Below, in pieces: positions 1-10,216 of a DNA stretch of 64,000 nt; the first letter of the stretch is position 1, and each line of letters starts with the position of its first letter. The stretch comes from Plantactinospora endophytica. GTDB taxonomy: Bacteria > Actinomycetota > Actinomycetes > Mycobacteriales > Micromonosporaceae. The translations under genes were made by a program, and so were the position numbers. The notes beneath the pieces are model-generated. The model did not search any database. It was not told the DNA's origin and saw only the letters and a program-made list of their open reading frames with translations. The DNA lies in NCBI RefSeq assembly GCF_016862915.1, contig NZ_BONW01000044.1, positions 1 through 64,000 on the forward strand, written 5' to 3'.

Positions 1-72
1 AGACAACCAGCCGAAACCAGCCACCCGGGGCTCATCTGTCCGCGCCTTCCGTTTCCGTCAGGCACTTTTACT

Positions 73-101
73 ACGTTAGCTGACCGTTTTCGCTTCGTCA
101 A
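73..101 (-). promoter_or_regulatory. Strong sigma70-type promoter reading out of the left edge
   Basis: Read on the minus strand, a TTGACG -35 (96-101) and a TAACGT -10 (73-78) are separated by exactly 17 bases. Transcription would start near position 66 and leave the window with no coding start in the remaining sequence. A near-consensus promoter followed by a non-coding leader behind tyrS would fit an rRNA operon whose 16S gene lies just outside, but that gene is not visible, so this part is inference. Confidence 0.6.
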
Positions 102-479
102 ACCGATTGAATTCGGCCCGACATCTGCTCAAAGTCGATCGAGCTTTCCCAGATCAGGACGCAGCCTATCGACTTCGCCGATCAAGGATTCCGGCAGTCC
201 GGCCGCTCGCGGAGTTCCCCACGCGCTCGCCCGGCTCGCTGCCGATCGTTCACTCTACCCGGTCGGGTCCGCAACTCCAAATCGCCCTGTCCGAGCCTCC
301 GGAGTCGCCCCGCCCGCCAGGCCCGATGCGGCGGTTACCCGCCGTCTGACCTGGTACCTCACCTGTAGGTTCCGGCCTTTGCGCGTTTCGCGCCGTTCGT
401 CCGTTCCCCTGCGGGCAGAGAGAAAATTACGCGGCGGGGCGAGCCGGCGTCAAATCCACGGAAGGCATTCCGCGTCACA
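102..479. other. Non-coding stretch downstream of tyrS
   Basis: This stretch is slightly less GC-rich than its surroundings, and I find no convincing gene in it. The short open frames have unlikely composition and no ribosome site. It probably holds the tyrS 3' end and upstream sequence for the outward promoter at 73-101. A weak 5-bp hairpin (GCGCG-TTT-CGCGC) near 381 is too short to call a terminator. Confidence 0.5.
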
Positions 480-1781
480 TCACCGCGCCGGCACCAGCTC
501 CACCCCGGCGAACGTCCGCTTGCCCCGGCGGAGTACCAGGAAACGGCCGTGCAGCAGCGCCTCGGACGGAACCGTCGCCTCGACGTCGGTCACCCGCTCG
601 TTGTTCACGTACGCGCCGCCCTCGGTGATCGCCCGCCGTGCCTCGTTCAGGCTGCCAACCAGGCCCGTCTCGCGAAGCAGCCCGGCCACCGGCGGAAGGG
701 TCTCCAGTTGGACCAGGCCGGCCTCGGACAGCGCCGCCCGCAGGGTCTCCGGGGCCAGCTCGTCCAGGGCGCCCCGGCCGAACAACGCCTGGCTGGCGGC
801 GACCGCCTGCCGGGCCTCCTCCTCGCCGTGCACCAGCGCGGTCAACTCCTCCGCGAGCGCCCGCTGGGCCACCCGGGCCGCCGGCCGCTCCGCCGTCGCC
901 TTCTCCAACTCCTCGATCTCCGAGTGCGAACGGAAACTGAAGTAGCGTAGGTACTGCGCCACGTCCCGGTCGTCGCTGTTGACCCAGAACTGGTAGAAGG
1001 CGTACGGGCTGGTCATCGTCGGGTCGAGCCAGATCGCGCCGCCCTCGGTCTTGCCGAACTTCGTGCCGTCCGCCTTGGTCACCAGCGGGGTGACGAAGGC
1101 GTGCACCGGGCCGGCGCCACGACGGCGTACGTAGTCGACCCCGGCGGTGATGTTGCCCCACTGGTCCGAACCGCCGAACTGCAACGTGCAGCCGTACCGC
1201 CGGTGCAGCTCGAAGAAGTCGTTGGCCTGGAGGAGCTGGTAACTGAACTCGGTGTAGCTGATCCCACTCTCCAGCCGGGCCTTGACCACCTCACGGGCCA
1301 GCATCCGGTTGACCGGGAAGTGCTTGCCGACGTCGCGGAGGAACTCGGCGACCGACATCTCGCCGGTCCAGTCCAGGTTGTTCACCGGACGCGCCGCGTT
1401 GTCACCCTCGTACGACACGAAGGGCGAGAGCTGGGTCCGGATCCGCTCCACCCAGCTCGCCACCACCTCCGGGCTGTTCAGCGTCCGCTCGCCCCGCTCG
1501 TTCGGGTCGCCGATCAGACCGGTGGCGCCACCGACCAGCAGCAGCGGCCGGTGACCGGCGAGTTGCAGCCGGCGGGCGGTCAGCACCTGCAACAGGTTGC
1601 CGATGTGCAGGCTCGGCGCGGTCGGATCGAACCCGACATAGAACGTCACCGGACCCGAGCGGAAGTGCTGCGCCAGCTCGGCGGGATCGGTCGAGTCGAA
1701 GAGGAGACCCCGCCACCGCAGGTCGTCGAGCGGAGACTCCCCGCCGGCGGGCGCGGCGGAGGAAAGGCTGCTGTCGGTCAC
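480..1781 (-). CDS. tyrS: Tyrosyl-tRNA synthetase
   Basis: This enzyme charges tRNA-Tyr with tyrosine using ATP, in the cytoplasm. The 433-residue protein has the normal bacterial TyrRS length. The N-terminal Rossmann core carries the class I HIGH-type signature as HIGN (about residue 57) within GFDPTAPSLHIGN. The KMSKS-type loop appears as KFGKTEGG, the usual form in this subgroup. The last about 70 residues form an S4-type RNA-binding domain (GLVGSLNEARRAITEGG). The ATG start at 1781 precedes the conserved core by a short disordered leader. The gene is divergent from the alpha-galactosidase gene. I see no T-box leader in the 163 bases upstream. Confidence 0.97.
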   Translation of the reverse strand: MTDSSLSSAAPAGGESPLDDLRWRGLLFDSTDPAELAQHFRSGPVTFYVGFDPTAPSLHIGNLLQVLTARRLQLAGHRPLLLVGGATGLIGDPNERGERTLNSPEVVASWVERIRTQLSPFVSYEGDNAARPVNNLDWTGEMSVAEFLRDVGKHFPVNRMLAREVVKARLESGISYTEFSYQLLQANDFFELHRRYGCTLQFGGSDQWGNITAGVDYVRRRGAGPVHAFVTPLVTKADGTKFGKTEGGAIWLDPTMTSPYAFYQFWVNSDDRDVAQYLRYFSFRSHSEIEELEKATAERPAARVAQRALAEELTALVHGEEEARQAVAASQALFGRGALDELAPETLRAALSEAGLVQLETLPPVAGLLRETGLVGSLNEARRAITEGGAYVNNERVTDVEATVPSEALLHGRFLVLRRGKRTFAGVELVPAR

Positions 1782-1944
1782 GGTGCAGATTCTCCACCAT
1801 GCCGGCGGCCGGCCCGTAGCCGGTTTCGACGGCCGGGCGGCCCCCGGTGGGTGACACCGGACCGTTGACGGGACAGGACGGTCGAAGGCACGCTACCCGG
1901 GCCAGCCCGGAACAAATCTCCCGACCCGTGGAGGCGTACCCCCT

Positions 1945-4131
1945 GTGACCGTGCCGAGTCAGACCCGCCCGCCTGCCTCGGACCCCGTCGCCGACGGCGG
2001 CCTGGTCCACCTGCGCCGGGCCGGGGTCAGCCTGCTGCTCGACGGCACCGATCCCGGGATACCGGCAGTGCTGCACTGGGGCGCCGACCTCGGGCCGCTG
2101 ACCGGTCCGGAACTCGCCGATCTCGGCGCCGCGTTGCGCCGGCCGGCCCGCCCCGGCACCCCCGAGGGCCGGGCGGTCGGCATCCTGCCGGAACACACGT
2201 ACGCCTGGTTCGGCCGGCCCGGCCTGTCCGGGCACCGCGCCGGCCGCGACTGGTCGCCCCGGTTCCGCCGGACCGACCTGCGGGTGCGGGACGGACAGGA
2301 CGACACCGGCGCCACGATCGTCGTCACCGCCACCGACGACGCCGCCCGACTCGACCTGGTCCTCGAACTCGAACTGGACCCGGCCGGGCTGCTCCGGCTG
2401 CGCGCCGAACTGGCGAACCCGCCGGACGCCGACCCCTACCAGCTCGACGGTCTGGTGCTCGGGCTGCCGGTGCCACCGCAGGCGGACGAACTGCTCGACC
2501 TCACCGGCCGCTGGTGCCGGGAACGCGCACCACAGCGGACCCCGTTCACCGTGGGCACCCGGTCCCGGGAGAGCCGGCGCGGCAAGCCCGGACTGGACGC
2601 CTCGCTGCTGATGGTGGCCGGTACGGCCGGCTTCGGCTTCCGCTCCGGCGACGTCTGGGGAGTACACCTGGGCTGGAGCGGCAACCACCGGATCTACGCC
2701 GAGCGGACCCCGGACGGCGAGGCAGTGCTCGGCGCCGGCGAACTGCTGCTGCCCGGCGAGATCACGCTCGCGCCCGGCGAGCGCTACCGGACGCCCTGGC
2801 TCTACGCGTCGTACGGGCACGGGCTGGACGAGCTGTCCGGGCGGTTCCACGCCCACCTGCGCCGGACGGCGGAACCGGAGCGGCGGGCCCGACCGGTGGT
2901 GGTGAACACCTGGGAGGCGGTCTACTTCGACCACGATCTCGACCGGCTCACCGCGCTGGCCGACGCCGCCGCCCGGGTCGGCGCGGAGCGGTTCGTCCTG
3001 GACGACGGCTGGTTCCTGGGCCGCCGCAACGACCAGGCCGGGCTCGGCGACTGGTACGTGGACCCGGCCGTCTGGCCCGACGGACTGCACCCGCTCGTCG
3101 CACACGTACGCGGGCTGGGGCTGGAGTTCGGGCTCTGGGTCGAGCCGGAGATGGTCAACCCGGACTCGGAACTGGCCCGTACCCATCCGGAGTGGATCCT
3201 CGCCACCGGGGACCGGATGCCCCGGCAGGCCCGCTGGCAGCAGGTCCTCGACCTGACCCACCCGGAGGCGTACGCACACGTGCTCGGCCGGCTCGACGCG
3301 CTGGTCCGGGAGTACGAGATCGCGTACCTGAAGTGGGACCACAACCGGGACCTGCTCGACGCCGGCCACCAGCCGTCCGGGCGTCCCGGGGTGCACGGGC
3401 AGACCCTGGCGACCTACCGACTCCTCGACACGCTGCGGGAACGCCATCCGGGCCTACAGATCGAGTCGTGTTCCTCCGGCGGCGGCCGGGTCGACCTGGG
3501 CATCCTGGAACGGACCGACCGGATCTGGGGCAGCGACTGCATCGACGCGCTGGAACGGCAGTCGATCCAGCGCTGGACCCAGCTCCTGCTGCCGCCGGAG
3601 CTGATCGGCTCGCACGTCGGGTCGGCCCGGGCGCACACCACCGGACGTACCCACGACCTCGGGTTCCGGGCCGGCACCGCGTTCTTCGGCAGTTTCGGCA
3701 TCGAGTGGGACATCACCGCGGCCAGCGCCGAGGAGGAGCGGGAACTAACCTGGTGGGTGGCGCTCTACAAGCGGCATCGCACACTCGTGCACGGCGGGAC
3801 GGTGGTCCGGGTCGACCATCCGGACCCCGCGCTGTGGGTGCACGGGGTGGTCGCGCCGGACCGCAGCGAGGCGATCATGGCGATTGTGGCCACCGCGACC
3901 GGCACGCCGGTCAACCCCGGTCCGGTACGCCTGGCCGGGCTGGACCCCGACCGCCGGTACCTGGTCCGGGTGGTCGCGCCGGAGAACGCCGACCGCATCC
4001 TGCCCGCGCCGCCTGCCTGGACGACCGATCCCGGGGTACGCCTCACCGGACGCGCCCTCGCCCACGCCGGCCTACAAGCCCCGCCGTTGCGCCCGGAACA
4101 GCTCCTGCTGGTCCACCTGGACGGCAACTGA
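1945..4131 (+). CDS. Alpha-galactosidase, GH36 family
   Basis: This enzyme hydrolyses terminal alpha-galactosides such as melibiose and raffinose. The 728-residue protein has the GH36 layout: an N-terminal beta-sandwich (to about residue 300), a central TIM barrel and a C-terminal beta domain. Barrel landmarks are VLDDGWF, FGLWVEPEMVNPDS, the nucleophile segment YLKWDHNRD and the acid/base segment WGSDCIDALERQ, all matching the family. There is no signal peptide, so it acts in the cytoplasm on imported sugar. The GTG start at 1945 follows a GGAG-type ribosome site. No sugar transporter is adjacent, so the uptake partner is not evident. GH36 members differ in substrate, and the exact one is not certain. 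Confidence 0.93.
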   Translation: MTVPSQTRPPASDPVADGGLVHLRRAGVSLLLDGTDPGIPAVLHWGADLGPLTGPELADLGAALRRPARPGTPEGRAVGILPEHTYAWFGRPGLSGHRAGRDWSPRFRRTDLRVRDGQDDTGATIVVTATDDAARLDLVLELELDPAGLLRLRAELANPPDADPYQLDGLVLGLPVPPQADELLDLTGRWCRERAPQRTPFTVGTRSRESRRGKPGLDASLLMVAGTAGFGFRSGDVWGVHLGWSGNHRIYAERTPDGEAVLGAGELLLPGEITLAPGERYRTPWLYASYGHGLDELSGRFHAHLRRTAEPERRARPVVVNTWEAVYFDHDLDRLTALADAAARVGAERFVLDDGWFLGRRNDQAGLGDWYVDPAVWPDGLHPLVAHVRGLGLEFGLWVEPEMVNPDSELARTHPEWILATGDRMPRQARWQQVLDLTHPEAYAHVLGRLDALVREYEIAYLKWDHNRDLLDAGHQPSGRPGVHGQTLATYRLLDTLRERHPGLQIESCSSGGGRVDLGILERTDRIWGSDCIDALERQSIQRWTQLLLPPELIGSHVGSARAHTTGRTHDLGFRAGTAFFGSFGIEWDITAASAEEERELTWWVALYKRHRTLVHGGTVVRVDHPDPALWVHGVVAPDRSEAIMAIVATATGTPVNPGPVRLAGLDPDRRYLVRVVAPENADRILPAPPAWTTDPGVRLTGRALAHAGLQAPPLRPEQLLLVHLDGN

Positions 4132-4246
4132 CCCGGCCGGGATGAGCCGCGTTCCGGCGCACTGCCGGGGACCGCGCCCGACGAGACCGCCCGGCACAAC
4201 TCCCCGTCCCGGGCTACGGTGTGGTGCCGTCGGGGCCGGGCACCGG

Positions 4247-4924
4247 TCAGCGGCCCGGTACCGTGACCAGTCCGGTCCGGTAGGCCACGATGACGAGCTG
4301 GGCGCGATCCCGGGCGTGCAGTTTGCCGAGCAGCCGGCCGACGTGCGTCTTCACCGTGGCCGGACTGAGCCGCAGATGGCCGGCGATCTCGGAGTTGGAC
4401 AGGCCCCGCCCGATCAGCGTGAGCACCTCCCGTTCCCGGTCGGTCACCCCGGTCAGCTCGCGGGCCACCGGCCGGTCCGGCTCCGGCCACCGGGCGAACT
4501 CGGCGATCAGCCGACGGGTCACGCTCGGGGCGAGCAGCCCCTCCCCGGCGGCGACCACCCGGATCGCCGTCAGCAGATCCTCCGGCGGGGCGTCTTTGAG
4601 CAGGAAGCCGCTGGCGCCGGCCCGGATCGCCGCGTAGACGTACTCGTCGAGGTCGAAGGTGGTGAGGATCAGCACCCGGACCCGACCGGCGGTGGGTGAG
4701 GCGACGATTCGCCGGGTCGCCTCGATGCCACCCAGCTCGGGCATCCGGACGTCCATCAACACCACGTCCGGGTGCTCCCGCTCGGCCAGCTCCACCGCTG
4801 CCGCACCGGTGCCGGCCTCGCCGACCACGGTCAGTCCCGGCGTGGTCTCGATCAGCACCCGGAAACTGCCCCTGAGCAGCGCCTGGTCGTCGGCGATGAG
4901 TACCCGGACGGGCTCGGTGCTCAC
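4247..4924 (-). CDS. NarL/LuxR-type response regulator
   Basis: This is the DNA-binding output of a two-component system. The N-terminal receiver domain (residues 1-125) shows the acidic pair in LIADDQ, the phospho-acceptor Asp in VVLMDVRMPE, the Thr in LILTTFD and the Lys in FLLKDAPP. The C-terminal LuxR HTH (about 150-215) reads LTDREREVLTLIGRGLSNSE and on to TVKTHVGRLLGKL. It is 225 residues, the usual length. The ATG start overlaps the stop of the upstream histidine kinase gene by 4 bases, so the two are translated together. The divergent ABC exporter is the likely target, by analogy with similar loci. Confidence 0.95.
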   Translation of the reverse strand: MSTEPVRVLIADDQALLRGSFRVLIETTPGLTVVGEAGTGAAAVELAEREHPDVVLMDVRMPELGGIEATRRIVASPTAGRVRVLILTTFDLDEYVYAAIRAGASGFLLKDAPPEDLLTAIRVVAAGEGLLAPSVTRRLIAEFARWPEPDRPVARELTGVTDREREVLTLIGRGLSNSEIAGHLRLSPATVKTHVGRLLGKLHARDRAQLVIVAYRTGLVTVPGR

Positions 4925-6186
4925 CGGTCGCCGGCCGCCGGGTCGTGCACCGAACCGGCTGCCACGCCGGCTGGCAGGCCATCCGCCCTCAGGTCGGCGG
5001 GCCGGATCGGCAGCCTAGCCGAGATCCGGAAACCGCCGCCGCCGGTCGGCGCGGCCTCGAAGGTGCCGCCGTACAGGTGGACCCGCTCGCGCATGCCGAT
5101 CAGGCCCTGTCCCTTCGGGTCCGCCGGCCGGACCGGTCGACCGGGCTCGTTGACCACCTCGACCCGCAACTCGTCCCCGGACCCCGTCACGGCCACCCGA
5201 CAACGGACCGGCCCGGCGTGCTTGACCACGTTGGTCAGGGCCTCCTGGACGATCCGGTACACCGAGCGGCCGACATCCTCCGGCGGTCTCGTCCCGTCGG
5301 GCAACTCCAGCACCAGCTCCGGAACCAGGCCGGCCGCCGCCGCCCGGTCCAGCAGGCCCGGCAACTCGGCCAGGCCGGGCGCCGGACCGAACTCGGCCGA
5401 CGCGTCAGGCGTACCGGCCCGGAGCACGCCGAGGGTACGGCGCAGCTCCGCCAGCGCACTCCGGCTGGTCGCCTCGATGTCCCGCAGCGCGTCCCGGACC
5501 TCCGTCGGGCGCGACTCCGCCACGTGGTTCGCGATCGCCGCCTTGACCGTGATCACGCTCATGCTGTGCGCCACGATGTCGTGCAGCTCGCGGCTGATCC
5601 GCAGCCGCTCGTCGACCGTGGCCTGCCGGGTCAGCTCCACCGCCGACCGGGCCGCGTACGCGCGCCGCTCGCGTACGGCGCGGCCGAGGATCCAGGTCGC
5701 GATCAGGAGCAGCAGCAGAAAGCCGATCCCGGCGACCGCCTCGTCCCGGTCCGACGTCTTCGGCAGTACCGCCAGCACGGCGCCGGCCAGTACCAGCGAC
5801 AACGCCTGGACCGACCGGCGCAGCGGCAGGACGACCGCCGCCTGGTAGAGCGCGAAGGCGACCGCGACGAACACCGGTGGCGAGGCGTAGACCGGTACCA
5901 CCTCGAACAGCAGGGCGGCGCCCGCGCCGACCGTGACCACGAACAGCACCGGTACCGGCCAGCGTCGGCGTACCGCGATCGGGACCGAGACGGCGAGCGT
6001 GAACAGCAGGGAGAGCCAGACCGGCTCGTGCACCAGCGGATCGGGGATCCCGGTCTCCGCCGGCGGATCCGCGGCGGCGTACCCACAGACCAGCGCCAGC
6101 CCGACCGCCGCCAGTACGTCGAGGACGATCAGGTCGACCCGGCGCAACCGGCGGGTGAGCAGCGGACGCGGGTGGACGGCGGTCAT
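4921..6186 (-). CDS. Sensor histidine kinase (HisKA_3/NarX-like)
   Basis: This membrane sensor kinase is the partner of the adjacent LuxR-type regulator. It has 421 residues. The N-terminal half contains several hydrophobic segments (LIVLDVLAAVGLALVCG; LSLLFTLAVSVPI; FVAVAFALYQAAVVL; LLLLLIATWILG). The HisKA_3 dimerisation segment carries the phospho-acceptor in SRELHDIVAHSMSVI, and the ATPase domain shows NVVKHAG and GQGLIGMRERV. I chose ATG at 6186 (MTAVHPRP). The frame stays open to 6576, but that part is antisense to the repeat-coded start of the ABC ATPase and is not protein-like for this family. Confidence 0.92.
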   Translation of the reverse strand: MTAVHPRPLLTRRLRRVDLIVLDVLAAVGLALVCGYAAADPPAETGIPDPLVHEPVWLSLLFTLAVSVPIAVRRRWPVPVLFVVTVGAGAALLFEVVPVYASPPVFVAVAFALYQAAVVLPLRRSVQALSLVLAGAVLAVLPKTSDRDEAVAGIGFLLLLLIATWILGRAVRERRAYAARSAVELTRQATVDERLRISRELHDIVAHSMSVITVKAAIANHVAESRPTEVRDALRDIEATSRSALAELRRTLGVLRAGTPDASAEFGPAPGLAELPGLLDRAAAAGLVPELVLELPDGTRPPEDVGRSVYRIVQEALTNVVKHAGPVRCRVAVTGSGDELRVEVVNEPGRPVRPADPKGQGLIGMRERVHLYGGTFEAAPTGGGGFRISARLPIRPADLRADGLPAGVAAGSVHDPAAGDR

Positions 6187-6353
6187 CCGTCGACGGTAGC
6201 GGCCGACCCGGCCCGGCGCGTCCACCCTCGGCGGGTCATCCTCCGGTCTGACCCGCCGTGCGCGGAGGCCGCCGGCATACCCCGCCGGGCCGGGCCGGAA
6301 GTGACGGCTCCGCTCCGATGTGCCGGGCCGGCCGATGACCGATCTTCGACGAC

Positions 6354-7316
6354 ATGACGGAACTCTCCGACGGCACGACAGAACCAGCCGGAACGACAGA
6401 CCGAGCCGGGACAGCGGGACCAGCGGGAACGACAGACCGAGCCGGGACAGCGGGACCAGCGGGAACGACAGGACCAGCCGGGACAGCGGGACTGGCCGAA
6501 GCGACGGGACGAACGGGAACAGCGGGACCGGCCGGAACGACGCGACGAGCCGGAACGACGCGGCACGAGGGGGCACCGGAGCTGACGGTCGCCGTGCGGC
6601 TCCACGAGGTGGTCCGGGCGTACGGCGACGGACCCCGGCGGGTGGCCGCGCTGGACGGGGTGACGGTCGACTTCGACCGGGGTACCTTCACCGCCGTGAT
6701 GGGGCCGTCCGGCTCCGGCAAGTCGACGCTGCTGCACTGCGCCGCCGGGCTCGACCGGCCGACCGGCGGCACGGTCACCATCGACGGAACCGACCTCGGC
6801 ACCCTCGGCGAGACCGCGCTGACCCTGCTGCGCCGGGCCCGGGTCGGGTTCGTCTTCCAGTCGTACAACCTGGTGCCGGCGCTGACCGCGGCGCAGAACG
6901 TGGCGCTGCCGCTGCGACTGGCCGGCCGCCGGCCCGACCCCGCCGAACTCGACGCCACACTTGCCGAGGTCGGCCTGACCGGGCGGGGCCGGCACCGCCC
7001 GGACGAACTCTCCGGCGGCGAGCAGCAGCGGGTGGCGATCGCCCGGGCCCTGATCAGCCGGCCGGCGGTGCTCTTCGCCGACGAGCCGACCGGCGCACTG
7101 GACACCCGGACCTCCCGGGACATCCTCCGGCTGCTGCGCGACCTCGTCGACCGGCACCGGCAGACGGTGGTGATGGTGACCCACGACCCGGTGGCCGCCG
7201 CGCACGCCGACCGGGTGGTGCTGCTGGCCGACGGACGGGTGGTGGACGAACTCGGCGGCGACCTGGCGGCAGAGACGATCGCGGCCCGGATGACCAGGCT
7301 GGAACCGGCATGCTGA
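6354..7316 (+). CDS. ABC transporter ATP-binding protein (MacB/LolD type)
   Basis: This is the ATPase subunit that powers the FtsX-like permease encoded next. Walker A is [11 protein letters not shown], the Q-loop lies in VFQSYN, the signature is LSGGEQQR, and Walker B with D-loop is [12 protein letters not shown]. The ATPase domain fills roughly residues 75-300. The first about 70 residues are a low-complexity Thr/Ala/Gly/Pro extension coded by tandem DNA repeats and are unlike the family. The ATG at 6354 has no clear ribosome site. A GTG near 6594, behind a GGAG at about 6579, would give a normal-length ATPase, so the true start is uncertain. The stop overlaps the permease start. Confidence 0.9.
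   Translation: MTELSDGTTEPAGTTDRAGTAGPAGTTDRAGTAGPAGTTGPAGTAGLAEATGRTGTAGPAGTTRRAGTTRHEGAPELTVAVRLHEVVRAYGDGPRRVAALDGVTVDFDRGTFTAVMGPSGSGKSTLLHCAAGLDRPTGGTVTIDGTDLGTLGETALTLLRRARVGFVFQSYNLVPALTAAQNVALPLRLAGRRPDPAELDATLAEVGLTGRGRHRPDELSGGEQQRVAIARALISRPAVLFADEPTGALDTRTSRDILRLLRDLVDRHRQTVVMVTHDPVAAAHADRVVLLADGRVVDELGGDLAAETIAARMTRLEPAC
6395..6466 (+). repeat. 36-bp perfect tandem duplication in the ATPase gene start
   Basis: Positions 6395-6430 and 6431-6466 are identical 36-base units beginning GACAGACCGAGCC. Degenerate copies of the same theme continue to about 6560. Translated, they give repeated [12 protein letters not shown]-like peptides. The unit length is a multiple of three, so copy number can change without breaking the frame. 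Confidence 0.9.
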
Positions 7317-9877
7317 CCCTCGCCGCGCTGCGGGCCCGCTGGACCGGACTGGTCGGCCCGTTCGTCGCGCTCTGCCTCGGCGTGGCGCTGATGTCGATGA
7401 CCGCGCTGATCCTGGTCTCCGCGCAGCCCCGGGTGCCGGACCGGTACGCCGGGGCGGCGGTGCTGGTCGCCGGGCCGACCGTGGAAGGGATTCCGGGTAC
7501 CTTCCACGAGCGCCGCCCCTGGTCGCCGGAGCAGGTCGCCGCGCTGACCGGACGGCTCGCCGCGATCCCCGCGGTGACGGCGGCGGTACCCGACCGCTCG
7601 TTCTACGCCCAGGCGGTGCTCGACGGCCGGCCGGTCGGCGAACCGGCGCTGGCGGACCCGCAGGGGCACGGCTGGTCGAGTGCGGCGCTGGCGCCGTACC
7701 GGCTGACGGCGGGAGGCCCGCCGGAGCGGCCCGACGAGGTGGTGCTGGACCAGGCGCTCGGGCTCGCCCCGGGCAGCCCGGTCACCCTGCTGACCGCTAC
7801 CGGACCGGCCCGGTACACCGTGGCGGGCACCCTGGACGGGCCCGGGTTCTACCTCGCCGATCCGGTGGCGGCACCGCTGGCCCGAGGGGTCCGGCTGATC
7901 GGCCTGGTGCTCGCGGACGGCGCCGACCGCTCGGCGGTGCGGGTCGCGGCCGAGGCGGTCGTCGGCCGGGACGGCACGGTGCTGACCGGCGACGGCCGGG
8001 CGGAGGTCGAGCCGCCCCGGGACGTACGGACCCGGTGGATCGGGATGCAGGTACTGACCGCGATGACGGCGCTGGCCGGATTCGTCTCGATCTTCCTCGT
8101 CGCCTCGACGTTCGCGTTCGGGGTCGCCCAGCGGCGCCGGGAGTTCGGGCTGCTGCGTGCCGTCGGCGCCACCCCGGGACAGCTCCGCCGGCTGATGTAC
8201 ACCGAGGCGCTGACGGTCGGTGCCGTCGGGGCGGCCGTCGGGGCGGTGCTCGGTACCGCCTGCGCGCCGGCCTTCGGCGCCGTACTTGTCGACGCCGGCT
8301 TCCAGCCCGCCGGGTTCCGGGTCCGGCTCGCGCCCTGGCCACCCGCTGCGGCGTACCTGGTGGGCCTGGTCGTCGCCCTGCTCGGCGTCTGGGCGGCATC
8401 CCGCCGGGCCGGCCGGGTACGCCCACTGGAGGCGCTGCGGGAGGCGGTGGTGGACCGTCGGCCGATGACCCGGTCACGGTGGATCGGCGGGATCGTCAGC
8501 ACGGGCGGTGGACTGCTGCTGACCGTACTGCTGGCCGGGGCGGGACCGGACGACATCGTGAACTACGCGCTGTACGCCTCGATGGCGCTGACCGCCGGGC
8601 TGACCCTGCTCGCCCCGGTGCTGGTGCCGCCGCTGACGTACGCGCTGACCTGGCCGTTGGAGCGGCTGCCCGGTGCGACCGGGATGCTGGTCCGGCGCAA
8701 CGCGCTGACGGCTGTCCGGCGTACCGCGTCGACGTCGGCGCCGATGCTGCTCACCGTCGGGTTCGCCGTGCTGATCGCCGGCTCGGTCGCCACCTCGACC
8801 GGCGCGTACGCGAGTCGGGACGCGGGGGCGATCCGGGCCGGTTCGGTGCTCGTTCCGGCCGGTACCCCGGGACTGTCGGACGCGGCGGTGGCCACCGTCG
8901 CCGGAACCACGCTGCTGCCCAGCACCGTCTACGCCGAACCGGCGGACGGGGCGCTGTCCGGGGCCGTCGGCGACGCCGGGTGCACCGGCGGCGGGTGCGA
9001 CCGGGCGGACGGGACCGGCACCGCCGGTGGTGTGCCGGTCGTCGCGGCCGGGGTCGAGCCGACCGGGTTCGCCCGGGTCAACGGGCGGCTCGACGTGCTC
9101 TCCGGGGACTTCGCGGCGTTCGGCGGCCCGGAGACCACGGTGGTGACGGCCGGGCTGGCCGAGCGGCTGGGCTGGTCGGCGGGTAGCGGTGTCGGGGTCG
9201 GCTATCCGGACGGCACCAGCGGTATCGTCCGGGTGGTGGCGGTGGTCGCCGACGGCTCCGTACCGGTCGAGATGCTGTTTCCCCGGGAGGTGATCCGGGC
9301 CCACGACCCGTCCGCGCTCACCGAGGCGGTCTTCACGGCAGGAGCCGCCGGGAACGGGAACGAGGACAGCGGAACAGGAAACGGCGGGGTCGATTTCCGT
9401 GCCGCGCTCGGCGCTCGGCTGGTCACGGTCTCGGAGTACGCGGCGGAACGGGACGCGGCCGAGGACCGGCTGGTCTGGCTCGCCACGCTGATCCTGATCG
9501 CGGTCTCGGCCGGCTACACCGCCATCGCGCTGGCGAACACCCTGCTGATGGCGACCGCGCACCGGGCCCGGGAACTGCTGGTGCTGCTCCGCTCCGGTGC
9601 CACCGTCCGCCAGGTGCTGGCCACGGTCGCGGCCGAGTCGGCGCTGGTGGTGGCGATCGGTACCGCGCTCGGCCTGCTGGTGCCGCTCGTCGCACTGCTG
9701 GCGATCCGGTCGGCGCTGAGCGAGCAGTTCGGGGTACCGGTCGACGTGGTGGTGCCCGGTCCGACGATCGGGTTGGTGGTGACCGGCTGCCTGGTGCTGG
9801 CGCTGGCCGCCAGCGTGCTGCCGGCCCGGCTGGTACTCCGGGCCGGCCCGGGTGGCGGCGGGCACCGGGTGGAGTGA
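7310..9877 (+). CDS. FtsX-like ABC transporter permease
   Basis: This is the membrane subunit of the exporter powered by the preceding ATPase. It has 855 residues with the two-block layout of FtsX/MacB-type permeases. An N-terminal membrane segment ([19 protein letters not shown]) is followed by an extracytoplasmic domain and three helices around [18 protein letters not shown] further block ([34 protein letters not shown]), a second outer domain and a C-terminal helix set ([19 protein letters not shown]) follow. The ATG at 7310 lies inside the ATPase 3' end (ATGCTGA), so translation is coupled. Transporters with this layout next to a two-component system often export peptides or antibiotics, but no substrate can be read from the sequence. 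Confidence 0.93.
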   Translation: MLTLAALRARWTGLVGPFVALCLGVALMSMTALILVSAQPRVPDRYAGAAVLVAGPTVEGIPGTFHERRPWSPEQVAALTGRLAAIPAVTAAVPDRSFYAQAVLDGRPVGEPALADPQGHGWSSAALAPYRLTAGGPPERPDEVVLDQALGLAPGSPVTLLTATGPARYTVAGTLDGPGFYLADPVAAPLARGVRLIGLVLADGADRSAVRVAAEAVVGRDGTVLTGDGRAEVEPPRDVRTRWIGMQVLTAMTALAGFVSIFLVASTFAFGVAQRRREFGLLRAVGATPGQLRRLMYTEALTVGAVGAAVGAVLGTACAPAFGAVLVDAGFQPAGFRVRLAPWPPAAAYLVGLVVALLGVWAASRRAGRVRPLEALREAVVDRRPMTRSRWIGGIVSTGGGLLLTVLLAGAGPDDIVNYALYASMALTAGLTLLAPVLVPPLTYALTWPLERLPGATGMLVRRNALTAVRRTASTSAPMLLTVGFAVLIAGSVATSTGAYASRDAGAIRAGSVLVPAGTPGLSDAAVATVAGTTLLPSTVYAEPADGALSGAVGDAGCTGGGCDRADGTGTAGGVPVVAAGVEPTGFARVNGRLDVLSGDFAAFGGPETTVVTAGLAERLGWSAGSGVGVGYPDGTSGIVRVVAVVADGSVPVEMLFPREVIRAHDPSALTEAVFTAGAAGNGNEDSGTGNGGVDFRAALGARLVTVSEYAAERDAAEDRLVWLATLILIAVSAGYTAIALANTLLMATAHRARELLVLLRSGATVRQVLATVAAESALVVAIGTALGLLVPLVALLAIRSALSEQFGVPVDVVVPGPTIGLVVTGCLVLALAASVLPARLVLRAGPGGGGHRVE

Positions 9878-10014
9878 CTCGGACCCGTACAAGATCAGGG
9901 GTGTTCCGCGGCGGTGCGGACCGGGAAGAAGCCCCGGGTGGGTCGGGTGGTGGGCCGTCGGTGCCGGTGCGGCCACCGGCGGCAGCCGATCGGACCCGAG
10001 CTGGGCGTGGGGGC

Positions 10015-10043
10015 TTGACTCCCCGGCGCACCGGGTCGACAAT
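10015..10043 (+). promoter_or_regulatory. Promoter of the TauE/SafE gene with flanking CCTA/TAGG element
   Basis: TTGACT (10015-10020) and GACAAT (10038-10043) are spaced by 17 bases, a good sigma70-type promoter. Directly after the -10 comes CCCTATGGGTTAGG (about 10044-10057), in which CCTA and TAGG form a short inverted repeat around the expected start of transcription. This would be a natural operator site. The leader to the gene is about 165 bases long, and I see no recognised riboswitch in it. The rest of 9878-10216 holds no gene. Confidence 0.5.
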
Positions 10044-10216
10044 CCCTATGGGTTAGGTGGGGAATTGACGCAGCGGTGCGCGGTTGCCCAGCACCCCGTA
10101 CCCCGTCCCCTGGTACGCCCGGACGTCCGAACTGCCGGCGCCGGCCCCCCGGCCGGAACGCCTCGACCGCCAGCCCGGACAGCCTCCCCCGACCACTTTC
10201 CCGGGAAGGAACGCCC

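Noticed and set aside
1402-3447. Very long minus-strand open frame over tyrS and the alpha-galactosidase
   Set aside because: It is a shadow frame caused by high GC. Composition is not protein-like, and it opposes two clear genes.
6187-6576. N-terminal extension of the histidine kinase frame
   Set aside because: It is antisense to the repeat-coded start of the ABC ATPase and gives Pro/Leu/Arg repeats without a kinase feature. The ATG at 6186 gives a normal kinase.
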